Source: Parabacteroides chinchillae
Lineage (GTDB): Bacteria > Bacteroidota > Bacteroidia > Bacteroidales > Tannerellaceae
Direction: 5' to 3'
Length of the DNA: 64,000 nt
Assembly: GCF_900108035.1 (NCBI RefSeq)
Contig: NZ_FNVS01000001.1
Coordinates: forward strand, 372,001-436,000
Within the stretch, counting starts at the first letter, position 1. Every line of letters starts with the position of its first letter. Both the position numbers and the translations under genes were made by a program. Below are positions 44,879 to 54,151 of this stretch, in pieces. Under the pieces are notes generated by a model that saw only the letters and a list, made by a program, of their open reading frames with translations, was not told the origin of the DNA and did no database searches.

Positions 44879-44922
44879 TTAAAATTAAATACATCTTTAT
44901 TATTTACTTAAACAAAGAGAAC

Positions 44923-46455
44923 ATGAAAAAAGTAAAATTGAAAAGTTTATTCTTCACTACGGCAATTTTTATTGCTTCCCTCACATCATGCAGCAACAAC
45001 AATGACAATAATTCTCCGGATCCAACCCCGGAAGAAAACGAACTGGCAAACATTTTGTTGTTTAAAGCTGAAGACGGCACCATGACCCAATTAGGAAATG
45101 GAGATCAAAACTTCGAAATGCCAAAAGGCAAATACACCCTAAAAAAAGGAACTTACCACATGAAAGGATGGTGCTATATAGCAGACGGAGTAGAATTGAA
45201 CATCGAGCCGGGTACCATCATTAAAGGAGATAAAGAAACAAAAGCCGCTTTGATTGTCGAACGTGGAGGTAAATTGCTTGCGCAAGGCACGGCTGAAGCT
45301 CCCATTGTCTTTACCTCTGAACAAGCTCCAGGGTCTCGCCGTCCGGGAGACTGGGGTGGTTTGATTATTTGCGGTAAAGCCAAAAACAACGGAGTAGAAA
45401 AAACAATTGAGGGTGGTCCAAGAAGTAAATACGGAGGCGATAATGACGATGACAATTCAGGGATTATCAGTTATGTTCGTGTAGAATTTGCTGGTTATCC
45501 TTTCGAAAAGGACCAGGAAATTAATGGTATTACATTCGGCTCTGTAGGAAGAAATACGAAGGTAGACCACCTGCAGGTTTCCTATTCAAATGACGATTCG
45601 TATGAATGGTTCGGAGGTACAGTAAACTGCAAATATCTGGTAGCTTATCATGGTTGGGACGATGAGTTTGACACCGACAACGGGTTCTCCGGCAAACTTC
45701 AATTTCTGCTAAGCGTGCGCCATCCAAAGATAGCTGATACTTCTTTATCTAATGGTTTCGAATCGGACAACGATGCCGATGGTTCCACCAAGACACCGTT
45801 TACCACCTGTACATTCAGTAACGTTACCTTTGTCGGTCCGATCGGACAAGCCAACGATTTCTCAAATACATCCGACTATATCAACGCCGGAAACTTATAT
45901 CCGAACAACGGTTCTAAAATGGGGACATTCCAGGCTGCTATGCAAATCCGTCGCAATAGCAAACTAAACTGTTTCAACTCAGTAGCAATGGGCTATCCTG
46001 TGGGGTTATTATTGGATAACCAAAAAGGTACGACACAAACATGGGCGGCAAACGGAGATTTAAAATTAAATAACCTTTACTTTGCACAAATGAACGTATT
46101 GGGGTCCGATGTAAATAAATCATGGAAAGATCAATTTTCTACAGACGGAACAAATGAAGATGCCGGCAAAATATCTTTTTCTCATACATTTTTCCTTGCA
46201 CAAACCGGTAACAAATATTTTGAAAAGATTACAGAACTTGGCCTGAATCAACCGAACAGTATGTCTTCTTCACCCAACTACGGTCCAAAATCAGGAAGTC
46301 CGTTGCTTGGACATACAGGCTTGTTTAACGATTCCATGCTAAACGACCCATTCTTTGACAAAGTTGATTATATCGGAGCTTTCAAAAGTGATTCTGACAC
46401 AGACAACTGGATGAAAGGATGGACTAACTTTGATCCTCAGAACACAAAATACTAA
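44923..46455 (+). CDS. Beta-helix surface lipoprotein paired with the TonB receptor
   Basis: 510 residues. A lipoprotein signal ends LTSC (Cys 23) and is followed by a polar Asn/Asp-rich linker typical of surface export in Bacteroidetes. The rest is rich in right-handed parallel beta-helix sequence: WCYIADGVELNIEPGTIIKG, IVERGGKLLAQGTAEAPIVF and DWGGLIICGKA. Homologues are often labelled multidrug transporter, which the sequence does not support. It is more likely a substrate-binding partner of the preceding receptor. A terminator follows. Confidence 0.8.
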   Translation: MKKVKLKSLFFTTAIFIASLTSCSNNNDNNSPDPTPEENELANILLFKAEDGTMTQLGNGDQNFEMPKGKYTLKKGTYHMKGWCYIADGVELNIEPGTIIKGDKETKAALIVERGGKLLAQGTAEAPIVFTSEQAPGSRRPGDWGGLIICGKAKNNGVEKTIEGGPRSKYGGDNDDDNSGIISYVRVEFAGYPFEKDQEINGITFGSVGRNTKVDHLQVSYSNDDSYEWFGGTVNCKYLVAYHGWDDEFDTDNGFSGKLQFLLSVRHPKIADTSLSNGFESDNDADGSTKTPFTTCTFSNVTFVGPIGQANDFSNTSDYINAGNLYPNNGSKMGTFQAAMQIRRNSKLNCFNSVAMGYPVGLLLDNQKGTTQTWAANGDLKLNNLYFAQMNVLGSDVNKSWKDQFSTDGTNEDAGKISFSHTFFLAQTGNKYFEKITELGLNQPNSMSSSPNYGPKSGSPLLGHTGLFNDSMLNDPFFDKVDYIGAFKSDSDTDNWMKGWTNFDPQNTKY

Positions 46456-46487
46456 TTTTCACTTGATTTACAAGGTGTAAATTCTAT

Positions 46488-46518
46488 GGCTACTTATCAC
46501 AGGATAGGTAGCCTTTCT
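46488..46518 (+). terminator. Terminator of the TonB receptor / lipoprotein operon
   Basis: An 11-bp stem (46488-46498 with 46503-46513, one G-U pair) and an ACAG loop are followed by TTTCT. Confidence 0.8.
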
Positions 46519-46566
46519 CATATTAAATTGTTACATTTGTATAGTTAATTCATAATAGTAAAATAC

Positions 46567-47835
46567 ATGAAAAACATTAAAATTTATCCAAACGACTGGC
46601 TGCAATTGCATCCATACAAACAGTCTGGTACTACAGACCTTTACTATACAAACATAGCCAACCGAATCTACGATATTATGGAGAAGACTGGGTTGATTTT
46701 TTCATTTGAAGATGATGAACCAAAACAAATCTGTACTAGGATGGCTGCTTATTTTGAAGATGTGATTTCACAAACAAACATATGGCGTACTTTCATCACC
46801 ACTCACAAAGAAATGTTCGGCAAATATCTGCCGTTTTATACCCCCGACGACCATTACTATGACGATGAAGTGAATCTGGAAGATATCCGTTTCCTACTTT
46901 GGCATTATACACAACAATATCATGGCTATCGTAAAAGTACATTTGTAAATCCGGACAATGCAACAAACGAAAAAACAGGCAAGCTAATCTATCAGTTATT
47001 CTGTGATGAATGGACAACTGCACCCGAAAATGAAACACTACAGAAATTATTCAGTCCGGAAATATCCTATACCGAGCCGGGCCGTTACGAAGAATTGCTT
47101 TTCTGGTTTCATTATAATTCATATCTTTTTACCGATCACTCTTTGGAATTAACGGAGCGGGTTAAAGAGATATTACAGAAAGATCCATACCAAGAAAATA
47201 TAAACAGAATAATCATACAGCAACATCAGTTTCTTGCTTATACCGATCATACGGCATTATTAGCACTCACCTCTCCGGAATGGCTCTATCGAATTCTGCC
47301 GGCAACACATCCGGATACAAATGCCTTTAAGCTAGTTGTCGAAAAAAGCACTTACAAAATGATATCGGATGAAATAAAAAGCAAGAACCTCGAAAGCTAT
47401 GAGAAGTTTAAAAAAGCAGCAGACGGAAAACTACTTGTTTACTCCCAAGACCTAAATGAAATAAAAGAATTCTTAACAGAAAAAGTAGGGATTTCATTAG
47501 ATAAAGAATTTCACTTTCTTGAAAGATTAAGAGGTAAAAAACTGGCTATTTATGCTACTCCCGAAGATGGCCTTATGTTTATGGATACAAATATCGAAGC
47601 TATAAAAGATGAGAACAATCCTTTTTATGACGAAAAACTTGCCGGCGAAAAAGGACTGTCATTCTTCATTGTAGGACATTGCACTCCCTCTATGCTAAAA
47701 ATTTTAGAAGAAAAAGGGATGTTAGCAGATGCCCAAACCAAAAGTACAGTCAGTGTGGAAAGAGGCAAAGCCATCATTCATGATGACTGGCAATTTATAA
47801 ACCGCTATTTCACCCGGGAATACCTCTATGAATAA
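46567..47835 (+). CDS. DUF3843-family protein
   Basis: 422 residues without a signal peptide or membrane helix, so cytoplasmic. It starts MKNIKIYPNDWLQLHPYK, a segment I associate with the Bacteroidetes DUF3843 family; the assignment is from memory. The protein is rich in aromatic residues and helices, with no catalytic motif that I recognise. It is monocistronic: a TACATTTG box at 46532-46539 lies 27 bp before the ATG and a two-way terminator follows at 47842. Confidence 0.7.
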   Translation: MKNIKIYPNDWLQLHPYKQSGTTDLYYTNIANRIYDIMEKTGLIFSFEDDEPKQICTRMAAYFEDVISQTNIWRTFITTHKEMFGKYLPFYTPDDHYYDDEVNLEDIRFLLWHYTQQYHGYRKSTFVNPDNATNEKTGKLIYQLFCDEWTTAPENETLQKLFSPEISYTEPGRYEELLFWFHYNSYLFTDHSLELTERVKEILQKDPYQENINRIIIQQHQFLAYTDHTALLALTSPEWLYRILPATHPDTNAFKLVVEKSTYKMISDEIKSKNLESYEKFKKAADGKLLVYSQDLNEIKEFLTEKVGISLDKEFHFLERLRGKKLAIYATPEDGLMFMDTNIEAIKDENNPFYDEKLAGEKGLSFFIVGHCTPSMLKILEEKGMLADAQTKSTVSVERGKAIIHDDWQFINRYFTREYLYE

Positions 47836-47841
47836 TATGCC

Positions 47842-47875
47842 TCAACGGTAAAGATATTATGGTCTTTACCGTTGA
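47842..47875. terminator. Two-way terminator between convergent genes
   Basis: A perfect 12-bp stem TCAACGGTAAAG/CTTTACCGTTGA (47842-47853 with 47864-47875) and a 10-nt loop separate the DUF3843 gene from the convergent oxidoreductase gene. Confidence 0.8.
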
Positions 47876-47907
47876 AACATAATTCGCTATTGACCGGATC
47901 GTCTTAT

Positions 47908-48945
47908 TTATTTTTCAATATCTGCCGGATAAACAATACCTAACTGGCGTCGTACTTCATCAATAATTTCCAAAGTGATCAACGAATTCGTATGGCTATT
48001 AATTGCAGACTCCCTGTGTCCAGAAAGTATCAGGTTGATAAACTCGGCTACTTCATAGAAATATTCATCTTTATCGGTCGTTGCACTTACATTCTCAGAC
48101 TCGGGAGCAGGTCCCCTACCCGAAGCTGCCACTAAACGAGGCGCATAAGTTACATGACTGATTATATTAATCCGGTCAAGAGTTATATTTCCATCTTCTC
48201 CTTGTATCTCCGTCGGCAGAGAAGAATTAGCAATCTTTGAATATAAAACTGTAGCATTCATACCGTCATATTCAAAATTGACAGCCCCCTGGCCATCTGC
48301 ACCCGATGATAAAACAACTCCCGTTGCTTCCACCCTTTTAGGACGGCCAAATAAAACAACCATTGGATAAATAGTATAAATACCGATATCCATCATCGCT
48401 CCATTGGAAAGCTCCGGATTGAAAGCATTCAAAACAATACCTTCTTTAAATTTGTCATAACGAGACGAATATTGGCAATAACAAGAAAAGTAACGACGAA
48501 TCACCCCTATCCGATTCAGGTTTTCGCGTACAGAAAGAAAATTCGGCGTAAGCGTAGGTTTCATCGCTTCCATCAATGTCACGTTATATTTACGGGAAGC
48601 CTCTATCATTTCTGCCGCCTCTTTAGCATTGGAAGCTAAAGGTTTTTCACATAAAACATGTTTACCATGTTTCATACATAAAATACTTTGTGAAGCATGC
48701 AGGAAGTTTGGGGATGCAATATAAACAGCATCAATTACCGGACTTTCAGCCATTTCTTCCAAAGACGTAAACGTATATGGAATTTGATATTTAGCAGCAA
48801 ATGCATCTGCTGTTTCTTGTGTTCGCGAATAAACAGCAACAAGCTCAAAACGTTCATCCTGCTGCGCACCGGCAATCACCCAGTCCGTAATAAAATTGGT
48901 TCCTACTACACCAAAACGTATTTTCGAAATGTGTTGTTGATCCAT
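47908..48945 (-). CDS. Gfo/Idh/MocA-family oxidoreductase
   Basis: 345 residues. An N-terminal Rossmann fold (GVVGTNFITDWVIAGA) is followed by the hallmark EKP motif (LCEKPLASN), with its catalytic Lys, and a C-terminal alpha/beta dimerisation domain. The family oxidises or reduces sugar-like substrates with NAD(P). It is encoded 6 bp after a ComB-type phosphatase gene in one operon. The substrate cannot be inferred. Confidence 0.92.
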   Translation of the reverse strand: MDQQHISKIRFGVVGTNFITDWVIAGAQQDERFELVAVYSRTQETADAFAAKYQIPYTFTSLEEMAESPVIDAVYIASPNFLHASQSILCMKHGKHVLCEKPLASNAKEAAEMIEASRKYNVTLMEAMKPTLTPNFLSVRENLNRIGVIRRYFSCYCQYSSRYDKFKEGIVLNAFNPELSNGAMMDIGIYTIYPMVVLFGRPKRVEATGVVLSSGADGQGAVNFEYDGMNATVLYSKIANSSLPTEIQGEDGNITLDRINIISHVTYAPRLVAASGRGPAPESENVSATTDKDEYFYEVAEFINLILSGHRESAINSHTNSLITLEIIDEVRRQLGIVYPADIEK

Positions 48946-48951
48946 AATATA

Positions 48952-49665
48952 TCAATGTAAAATTAAAATATTCTCTTGTACTTCAAGTTCCGGCACATAA
49001 GAAACACTATCCGGAATAAGACAATAAGGAACTGCATCCTCCAAATGCTTCGCAACCAAACGTGCCATATGATCCGTCTCTTTCATATATGACAGAAGGT
49101 CATCTTTATGGGCGTTCCACATATCACGTGCAATTAAAGCAGCATCACTACCCGGAACGTATTGGCCTGATTTAACCAGCAAATCAACCAAAGCTCCACC
49201 AAAAGTAGTATCCTCTATATTTATTTTATCTTGCCAGCCAGAACACAAAACAACAACATTGTGTTGGTGGAGCAAGCAATAATCAGCAACAGCCTTTAAA
49301 TTTACAAATGCACCGGTTATAACCCGGTATGCATCTTTTGCTACAGTAATAGCCTTGGTTCCGTTTGTCGTAGTGAAAACAACATCATGCCCCGATATTT
49401 TCTCCGGAGTATAATCGAATGGAGAGTTACCAAAATCAGCAAAATCGCATTTCTTTACATTTCGTTCGGCCCCAACCAGCCAACCTTCAGCTTTATATGT
49501 TTGTGCCTCTTCAATAGTAGCAACCGGACGAATAGTTCGCACACCATTCCGGAAAGCGGCAGCCATTGTTGTTGTCGCCCTAAAAATATCTACCACAACG
49601 ACAACCGATTCAGGGTCGTGATAAACCTGATACAATGCAGGAGAGAAACATACATCTATCTTCAT
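48952..49665 (-). CDS. 2-phosphosulfolactate phosphatase family protein (ComB)
   Basis: 237 residues. Motifs of the ComB family are visible: VVVVDIFRATTTMAAAFRNG near the N-terminus, LVGAERN, FGNSPFDY, FTTTNGTKAI and LCSGWQDKINIEDT. In archaea ComB dephosphorylates 2-phosphosulfolactate in coenzyme M synthesis; bacteria that lack coenzyme M also carry homologues, so the substrate may differ. It is first in an operon with the Gfo/Idh gene. A TAATTTTG box lies on the minus strand at 49685-49692. Confidence 0.88.
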   Translation of the reverse strand: MKIDVCFSPALYQVYHDPESVVVVVDIFRATTTMAAAFRNGVRTIRPVATIEEAQTYKAEGWLVGAERNVKKCDFADFGNSPFDYTPEKISGHDVVFTTTNGTKAITVAKDAYRVITGAFVNLKAVADYCLLHQHNVVVLCSGWQDKINIEDTTFGGALVDLLVKSGQYVPGSDAALIARDMWNAHKDDLLSYMKETDHMARLVAKHLEDAVPYCLIPDSVSYVPELEVQENILILH

Positions 49666-49766
49666 ACTAGCATATTATTTCCGACAAAATTAGTAGATTA
49701 TTTGAACTTTTTCCCGTCGTCCATGTTTAATCTATACAATTTAAAACCGTTTTAAAACTAAATCTT

Positions 49767-50357
49767 ATGAAGAGAATTGTAAGTTTCATCGTCGTTCTTG
49801 CCGTATCAATGTGCGGAATGACTCAGATTAAGGCTCAGAAATCAGTAGAAAAAGCAGCCAAAAAAGTAGAAAGAGAAGTAAAGAAACAAGAAAGATTAGC
49901 ACAAGATGCTATCATGGACGCGCAAGAGTTCAATTCGGCCGTACAAGCAATCAATAATCAATCTTTCGTATTGGAAGCAAATAGCATACAACCAATGAAC
50001 GGACCTGTATACTATGTAAACTCTAATACTAACTTTGTGTCGTTGAACAACGGGCAGGCAATGGTACAAATCGCGTCTACTATGAACCCAAACCCTGGTC
50101 CTAACGGATTAGGCGGTATCACCGTACAAGGTATGGCTTCTAATATACAGACCAAACAAGATGACAAAGGAAATGTATATCTAAGCATGAGTGTTATGGG
50201 TACATTTATTTCTGCAACTGTGAACTTGGTTCTTATCAATGGTTCAAATAATGCAACCGTTACTGTAGACCCGAATTTCTCAGGTAGAAATCTGACAATG
50301 ACAGGTACATTACTACCATACTCTGACTCAAATATTTTCCAGGGAACAACTTATTAA
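49767..50357 (+). CDS. Exported DUF4251-like protein
   Basis: 196 residues. The signal peptide ends near IKAQ (about 24). A basic coiled helix of Lys/Glu/Arg (about 25-50) precedes a beta-rich domain with GPVYYVNSNTNFVSLNNG and the Asn/Gly-rich NPNPGPNGLGGITVQG. This agrees with DUF4251, a Bacteroidales family of unknown function; the call is from memory. It is transcribed alone and ends at a strong terminator. Confidence 0.75.
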   Translation: MKRIVSFIVVLAVSMCGMTQIKAQKSVEKAAKKVEREVKKQERLAQDAIMDAQEFNSAVQAINNQSFVLEANSIQPMNGPVYYVNSNTNFVSLNNGQAMVQIASTMNPNPGPNGLGGITVQGMASNIQTKQDDKGNVYLSMSVMGTFISATVNLVLINGSNNATVTVDPNFSGRNLTMTGTLLPYSDSNIFQGTTY

Positions 50358-50384
50358 CATGTCCAACTTTTCTATAATAAGGAT

Positions 50385-50420
50385 GGCGGTGCTCCGTGAG
50401 GAGCATCGCCTTTCGCTTTT
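50385..50420 (+). terminator. Terminator after the DUF4251-like gene
   Basis: An 11-bp stem GGCGGTGCTCC/GGAGCATCGCC (one G-U pair) with a GTGA loop is followed by TTTCGCTTTT. Confidence 0.88.
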
Positions 50421-50494
50421 ATTCAGGTTTCAAGACTTCTTTGTTATCAGTAAATCATATATATTTGTACTTCAAACCACAAATATCAAACAAT

Positions 50495-51682
50495 ATGAAC
50501 CGCACATTATTTACATTGGTTTTAATAGTAAATCTGCTCTTTTCGTTCAGCGTGCAAAGCAAAGCTGCAGAAGAAGGCATCCGGGGTGTATGGATACCCG
50601 CACCCAGATTCACATCCGTATTACATACTTATCAAGGTGTAAAAGATTTTGTCCAGTCAATGGATGAATTAAATATGAACTCTGTTTTTCTCGTTTCTTA
50701 TGCCGAAACCAAAACGGTTTTTAAAAGCAAAGTCCTTACGAATTACAGTACTTATAAAACTCCTGAAGAATGTTATCTCTTAACAGATTACATAAAAGAT
50801 TACCAAAGTCCGACAAATGATCCCGTAAGAGATTTAATCGATGAAGCGCATAAATACAATATCAAAGTTTTTTTCTGGTTTGAATATGGTTTTATGGGAG
50901 AAGGACGACCTATTGGTAAAGAAAATCCTATATTGGCAAAAAACCCGCATTGGCTTGGTATTAACAACCTGCAAGAACCGGCAAACTACAACAATCACGA
51001 TTACTATTTCAATGCATATAATCCTGCCGTTCAGAATTTTATGATCGAACTAATAGAAGAGGCCATTACTCTTTACCCGGATATCGACGGAGTTCAAGGA
51101 GATGATCGTTTGCCGGCTATGCCTAGAAATTCAGGCTATGATGTTTATACAGTTTCATTATATCAAAGCCAGCACAACGGAACTCTTCCTCCAACTGATT
51201 ATAACAACCAAGAATGGGTAAACTGGCGATTGGAAATACTAAACACTTTCGCACGGAAGTTGCATGCAAAAGTTAAAAATAAAAATCCGGATATTATGGT
51301 TAGCTTCGCCCCGAATCCATACCCTTGGTGCGAAGAGAAACTAATGCAAGACTGGCCTCAATGGTGCAAAGACGGAAAATGTGATTTACTTGCCGTACAA
51401 TGCTACCGATATTCGGCAGATTCCTATCGTCTTACATTATCTGAAGTACTAAGTTACCTTGACAAAAACAATCCGAAACAATTATTCGCACCAGGTATAA
51501 TTTTAATGGAAGGTGGCAACTCCAATATGACACCGGAACTACTAGAAACCCAACTCAGGATAAACAGAGAGCTTGGTGTAGCCGGTGAAATCTTTTTTTA
51601 TAATGAAGGCATCAACATACCTTCTTTCAAAAATGTATTGAAAAAAGCTTACAGTAAAAAGCTATCGTTCCCTCTCAAATAA
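50495..51682 (+). CDS. Exported GHL10-like (family-10-type) glycoside hydrolase
   Basis: I start at the ATG at 50495 (395 residues): it begins a signal peptide (MNRTLFTLVLIVNLLFSFSV), and the TATATTTG box at 50460-50467 rules out the longer frame from 50396. A TIM-barrel pattern follows: GIRGVWIPAPRF at strand 1, FFWFEYGFMGEGRP, the acidic DGVQGDDRLPA loop and IMVSFAPNPYPWCEE. This is like the GHL10 (DUF187/YngK) group. It probably acts on envelope or dietary glycans; the substrate is unknown. Confidence 0.82.
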   Translation: MNRTLFTLVLIVNLLFSFSVQSKAAEEGIRGVWIPAPRFTSVLHTYQGVKDFVQSMDELNMNSVFLVSYAETKTVFKSKVLTNYSTYKTPEECYLLTDYIKDYQSPTNDPVRDLIDEAHKYNIKVFFWFEYGFMGEGRPIGKENPILAKNPHWLGINNLQEPANYNNHDYYFNAYNPAVQNFMIELIEEAITLYPDIDGVQGDDRLPAMPRNSGYDVYTVSLYQSQHNGTLPPTDYNNQEWVNWRLEILNTFARKLHAKVKNKNPDIMVSFAPNPYPWCEEKLMQDWPQWCKDGKCDLLAVQCYRYSADSYRLTLSEVLSYLDKNNPKQLFAPGIILMEGGNSNMTPELLETQLRINRELGVAGEIFFYNEGINIPSFKNVLKKAYSKKLSFPLK

Positions 51683-51685
51683 ATA

Positions 51686-51736
51686 AAAAGTGCACCTGTA
51701 GGTTGAAATCAACTATTCGGGTGCACTTTTTTATTT
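51686..51736. terminator. Two-way terminator between the hydrolase and gcvT genes
   Basis: AAAAGTGCACC (from 51686) pairs with GGGTGCACTTTT (to 51730), and an inner GTTGA/TCAAC hairpin lies in the loop; T and A runs flank both sides. Confidence 0.85.
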
Positions 51737-51769
51737 ATTACAAATATTCTGTTTTCCGACAGGCCTGCA

Positions 51770-52855
51770 CTATTTTCGGAATGGTGCCTTTACAACCTGA
51801 GCCTTCAGATTTTTATTACGTACCTTAATAAATATCTCAGTACCAGCTTTTGCAAACTCAGGTTTCACATATCCCATACCGATACCTTTCTTCAGAACAG
51901 GAGACATAGTACCTGAAGTTACTACACCTATTACACTGTCATTACCGTCAACAATTTCGTATCCGTGGCGGGGTATACCTTTTTCAACCAGCTCAAAGGC
52001 ACACAACTTACGGGTTACGCCTTCTTTCTTCTGACGTTCTAATTCTGTACGGTTTGTAAAGTTCTTTCCGTCTACAAACTTAGTAATCCATCCTAAGCCG
52101 GCTTCGATTGGAGAGGTCGTGTCATCCAAATCGTTTCCATACAGGCAGAAGCCCATCTCCAGACGTAAAGTATCACGAGCTCCCAATCCGATAGGTTTAA
52201 TACCTTCAGGTTTGCCAGCTTCAAAAATTGCATTCCAGATAGTCATAGCATCGTCCAAATAGAAATACAACTCAAAACCGCCTGCACCGGTATAACCTGT
52301 ATTGGATATAATAACATTCTTGCAACCGGCAAATTCTCCTACTAAAAATGAATAATAAGGAATAGAAGATAAATCAACCGGAGTAAGACGCTGCAATATT
52401 TCTGTTGCCTTAGGTCCCTGAATGGCCAACTGGCCAATGCGATCCGATGAGTTCTCAAGCTCTGCTCCCACTGTGTTATGGCTTACGCACCAATCCCAAT
52501 CCTTCGCTATATTTCCGGCATTTACAACTAATAAATACTTTTCCGGTTCATAATGGTAAACTAAAAGATCATCTACAATACCGCCTTTATCATTAGGGAA
52601 ACAAGTATATTGGGCTTTACCAATCGGCAATACGGAAGCATCATTTGAAGTAATACCCTGAATAAAAGCCAATGCATTCGGGCCTTTTACCCAAAATTCT
52701 CCCATGTGAGATACATCAAATACACCTGCACCCTCCACTACGGTCATGTGTTCATCAATAATACCGGTATATTCAATCGGCATGTTGTAACCGGCAAATT
52801 CATGCATTTTTGCTCCGAGTGCAATATGCACGTCGGTAAACGGAGTTGTTTTCAT
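51770..52855 (-). CDS. gcvT: Aminomethyltransferase (glycine cleavage T protein)
   Basis: 361 residues, the normal length. Folate-binding and catalytic motifs include [42 protein letters not shown] and [20 protein letters not shown]. It transfers the aminomethyl carbon from the H protein to tetrahydrofolate. It follows the pepT gene by 13 bp in an operon that also includes the PurF-like gene; the other glycine-cleavage genes are not in the window. Confidence 0.96.
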   Translation of the reverse strand: MKTTPFTDVHIALGAKMHEFAGYNMPIEYTGIIDEHMTVVEGAGVFDVSHMGEFWVKGPNALAFIQGITSNDASVLPIGKAQYTCFPNDKGGIVDDLLVYHYEPEKYLLVVNAGNIAKDWDWCVSHNTVGAELENSSDRIGQLAIQGPKATEILQRLTPVDLSSIPYYSFLVGEFAGCKNVIISNTGYTGAGGFELYFYLDDAMTIWNAIFEAGKPEGIKPIGLGARDTLRLEMGFCLYGNDLDDTTSPIEAGLGWITKFVDGKNFTNRTELERQKKEGVTRKLCAFELVEKGIPRHGYEIVDGNDSVIGVVTSGTMSPVLKKGIGMGYVKPEFAKAGTEIFIKVRNKNLKAQVVKAPFRK

Positions 52856-52868
52856 GTTATTTTCGTGT

Positions 52869-54089
52869 TTAAGATTTTTGAGCTGTAAGCTCTGCTATTT
52901 TAATTATAGTTTGCATACTTTTTTCTAAAGACTGAACTGGCAGGAACTCATAACGTCCATGAAAATTAAGACCTCCTGCAAAGATATTCGGGCATGGCAA
53001 TCCCATAAATGATAAACGGGCACCATCCGTACCTCCGCGAATAGGCTTAACAAGTGGAGTAACACCTACAGCCTCCATCGCTTCAAAAGCCAAATCGACA
53101 ATAAATTTCTTAGGTTCAACTACCTCACGCATATTATAATATTGATCGCGAAGTTCCAGAGTTGTACTACCCGGATGCATTTCGTTCATACGTTTAACCA
53201 ACATACGTAATTGTTCTTTCTTTTGTTCAAACAAAGAACGTGTATGATCGCGGACGATATAAGATAGCGTAGCACTCTCCACTGTGCCATTCATCCCTGT
53301 AAGATGGAAAAAACCTTCATAGGCTGTTGTGTGTTCAGGGCGTTGAGATACAGGTAACCAGGAAGCAAACTCGGTTGCCAATAAACATGCATTCAGCATC
53401 TTATCCTTAGCATATCCGGGATGAACATTCAATCCTTTAAAAGTCACCTTAGCTCCCGCTGCATTGAAATTTTCGTATTCCAATTCTCCAATCTGACCGC
53501 CATCAATAGTATAAGCCCATTCACAATCAAACTTTTTCACATCAAAATGATCCGCTCCCTGACCGATCTCCTCATCAGGAGTAAAGGCTATACGAATCCT
53601 TCCATGTTTAATTTCAGGATGGTCTTTCAAATATTTTACAGCAGATATTATAGCAGCAACACCTGCTTTATCGTCTGCGCCTAGCAATGTTTTACCATTG
53701 GTTACAATAATATCCTGCCCTTTATAATCGTTCAGTTCCGGGAACATGGATGATGATAAAACAATATTTTCTTCAGCACACAACACAATATCCCCACCTT
53801 TATAAGTAACAATACGCGGTTGCACATCTTTGCCCGACATATCCGGGCTAGTATCTAAGTGTGCAACAAAACCAATGGTAGGAATATCCGCCGTTGTATT
53901 AGCAGGAAGTGTAGCCATCAGATAACTTTTATCATCCAATGTTATATCCTCCAACCCTATTTCTTTCAGTTCTTTTACTAATTCCTGGGCAAACACAAGT
54001 TGTCCGGGTGTACTAGGAGTATTCCCCGTCTCTTCATCCGATTGTGTATCGAACGTAACGTATTTTAAAAATCTGTCTATCAAATTCAT
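52869..54089 (-). CDS. pepT: Peptidase T (tripeptide aminopeptidase)
   Basis: 406 residues of the M20B family. Metal and catalytic motifs are present: HLDTSPD, GADDKAG, the TPDEEIGQG glutamate and [15 protein letters not shown] near the C-terminus. It cleaves the N-terminal residue of tripeptides in the cytoplasm with two zinc ions. It lies between the PurF-like gene (62 bp upstream) and gcvT (13 bp downstream). Confidence 0.96.
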   Translation of the reverse strand: MNLIDRFLKYVTFDTQSDEETGNTPSTPGQLVFAQELVKELKEIGLEDITLDDKSYLMATLPANTTADIPTIGFVAHLDTSPDMSGKDVQPRIVTYKGGDIVLCAEENIVLSSSMFPELNDYKGQDIIVTNGKTLLGADDKAGVAAIISAVKYLKDHPEIKHGRIRIAFTPDEEIGQGADHFDVKKFDCEWAYTIDGGQIGELEYENFNAAGAKVTFKGLNVHPGYAKDKMLNACLLATEFASWLPVSQRPEHTTAYEGFFHLTGMNGTVESATLSYIVRDHTRSLFEQKKEQLRMLVKRMNEMHPGSTTLELRDQYYNMREVVEPKKFIVDLAFEAMEAVGVTPLVKPIRGGTDGARLSFMGLPCPNIFAGGLNFHGRYEFLPVQSLEKSMQTIIKIAELTAQKS

Positions 54090-54151
54090 GATTTACCTCT
54101 TTTAGTTCTTTATATTAATGCTATAAAGATAGACAAAATTATCTGTATTCA

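Noticed and set aside
50396-50494. N-terminal extension of the GHL10-like hydrolase
   Set aside because: It contains the terminator of the upstream gene and a promoter box; the signal peptide begins at 50495.
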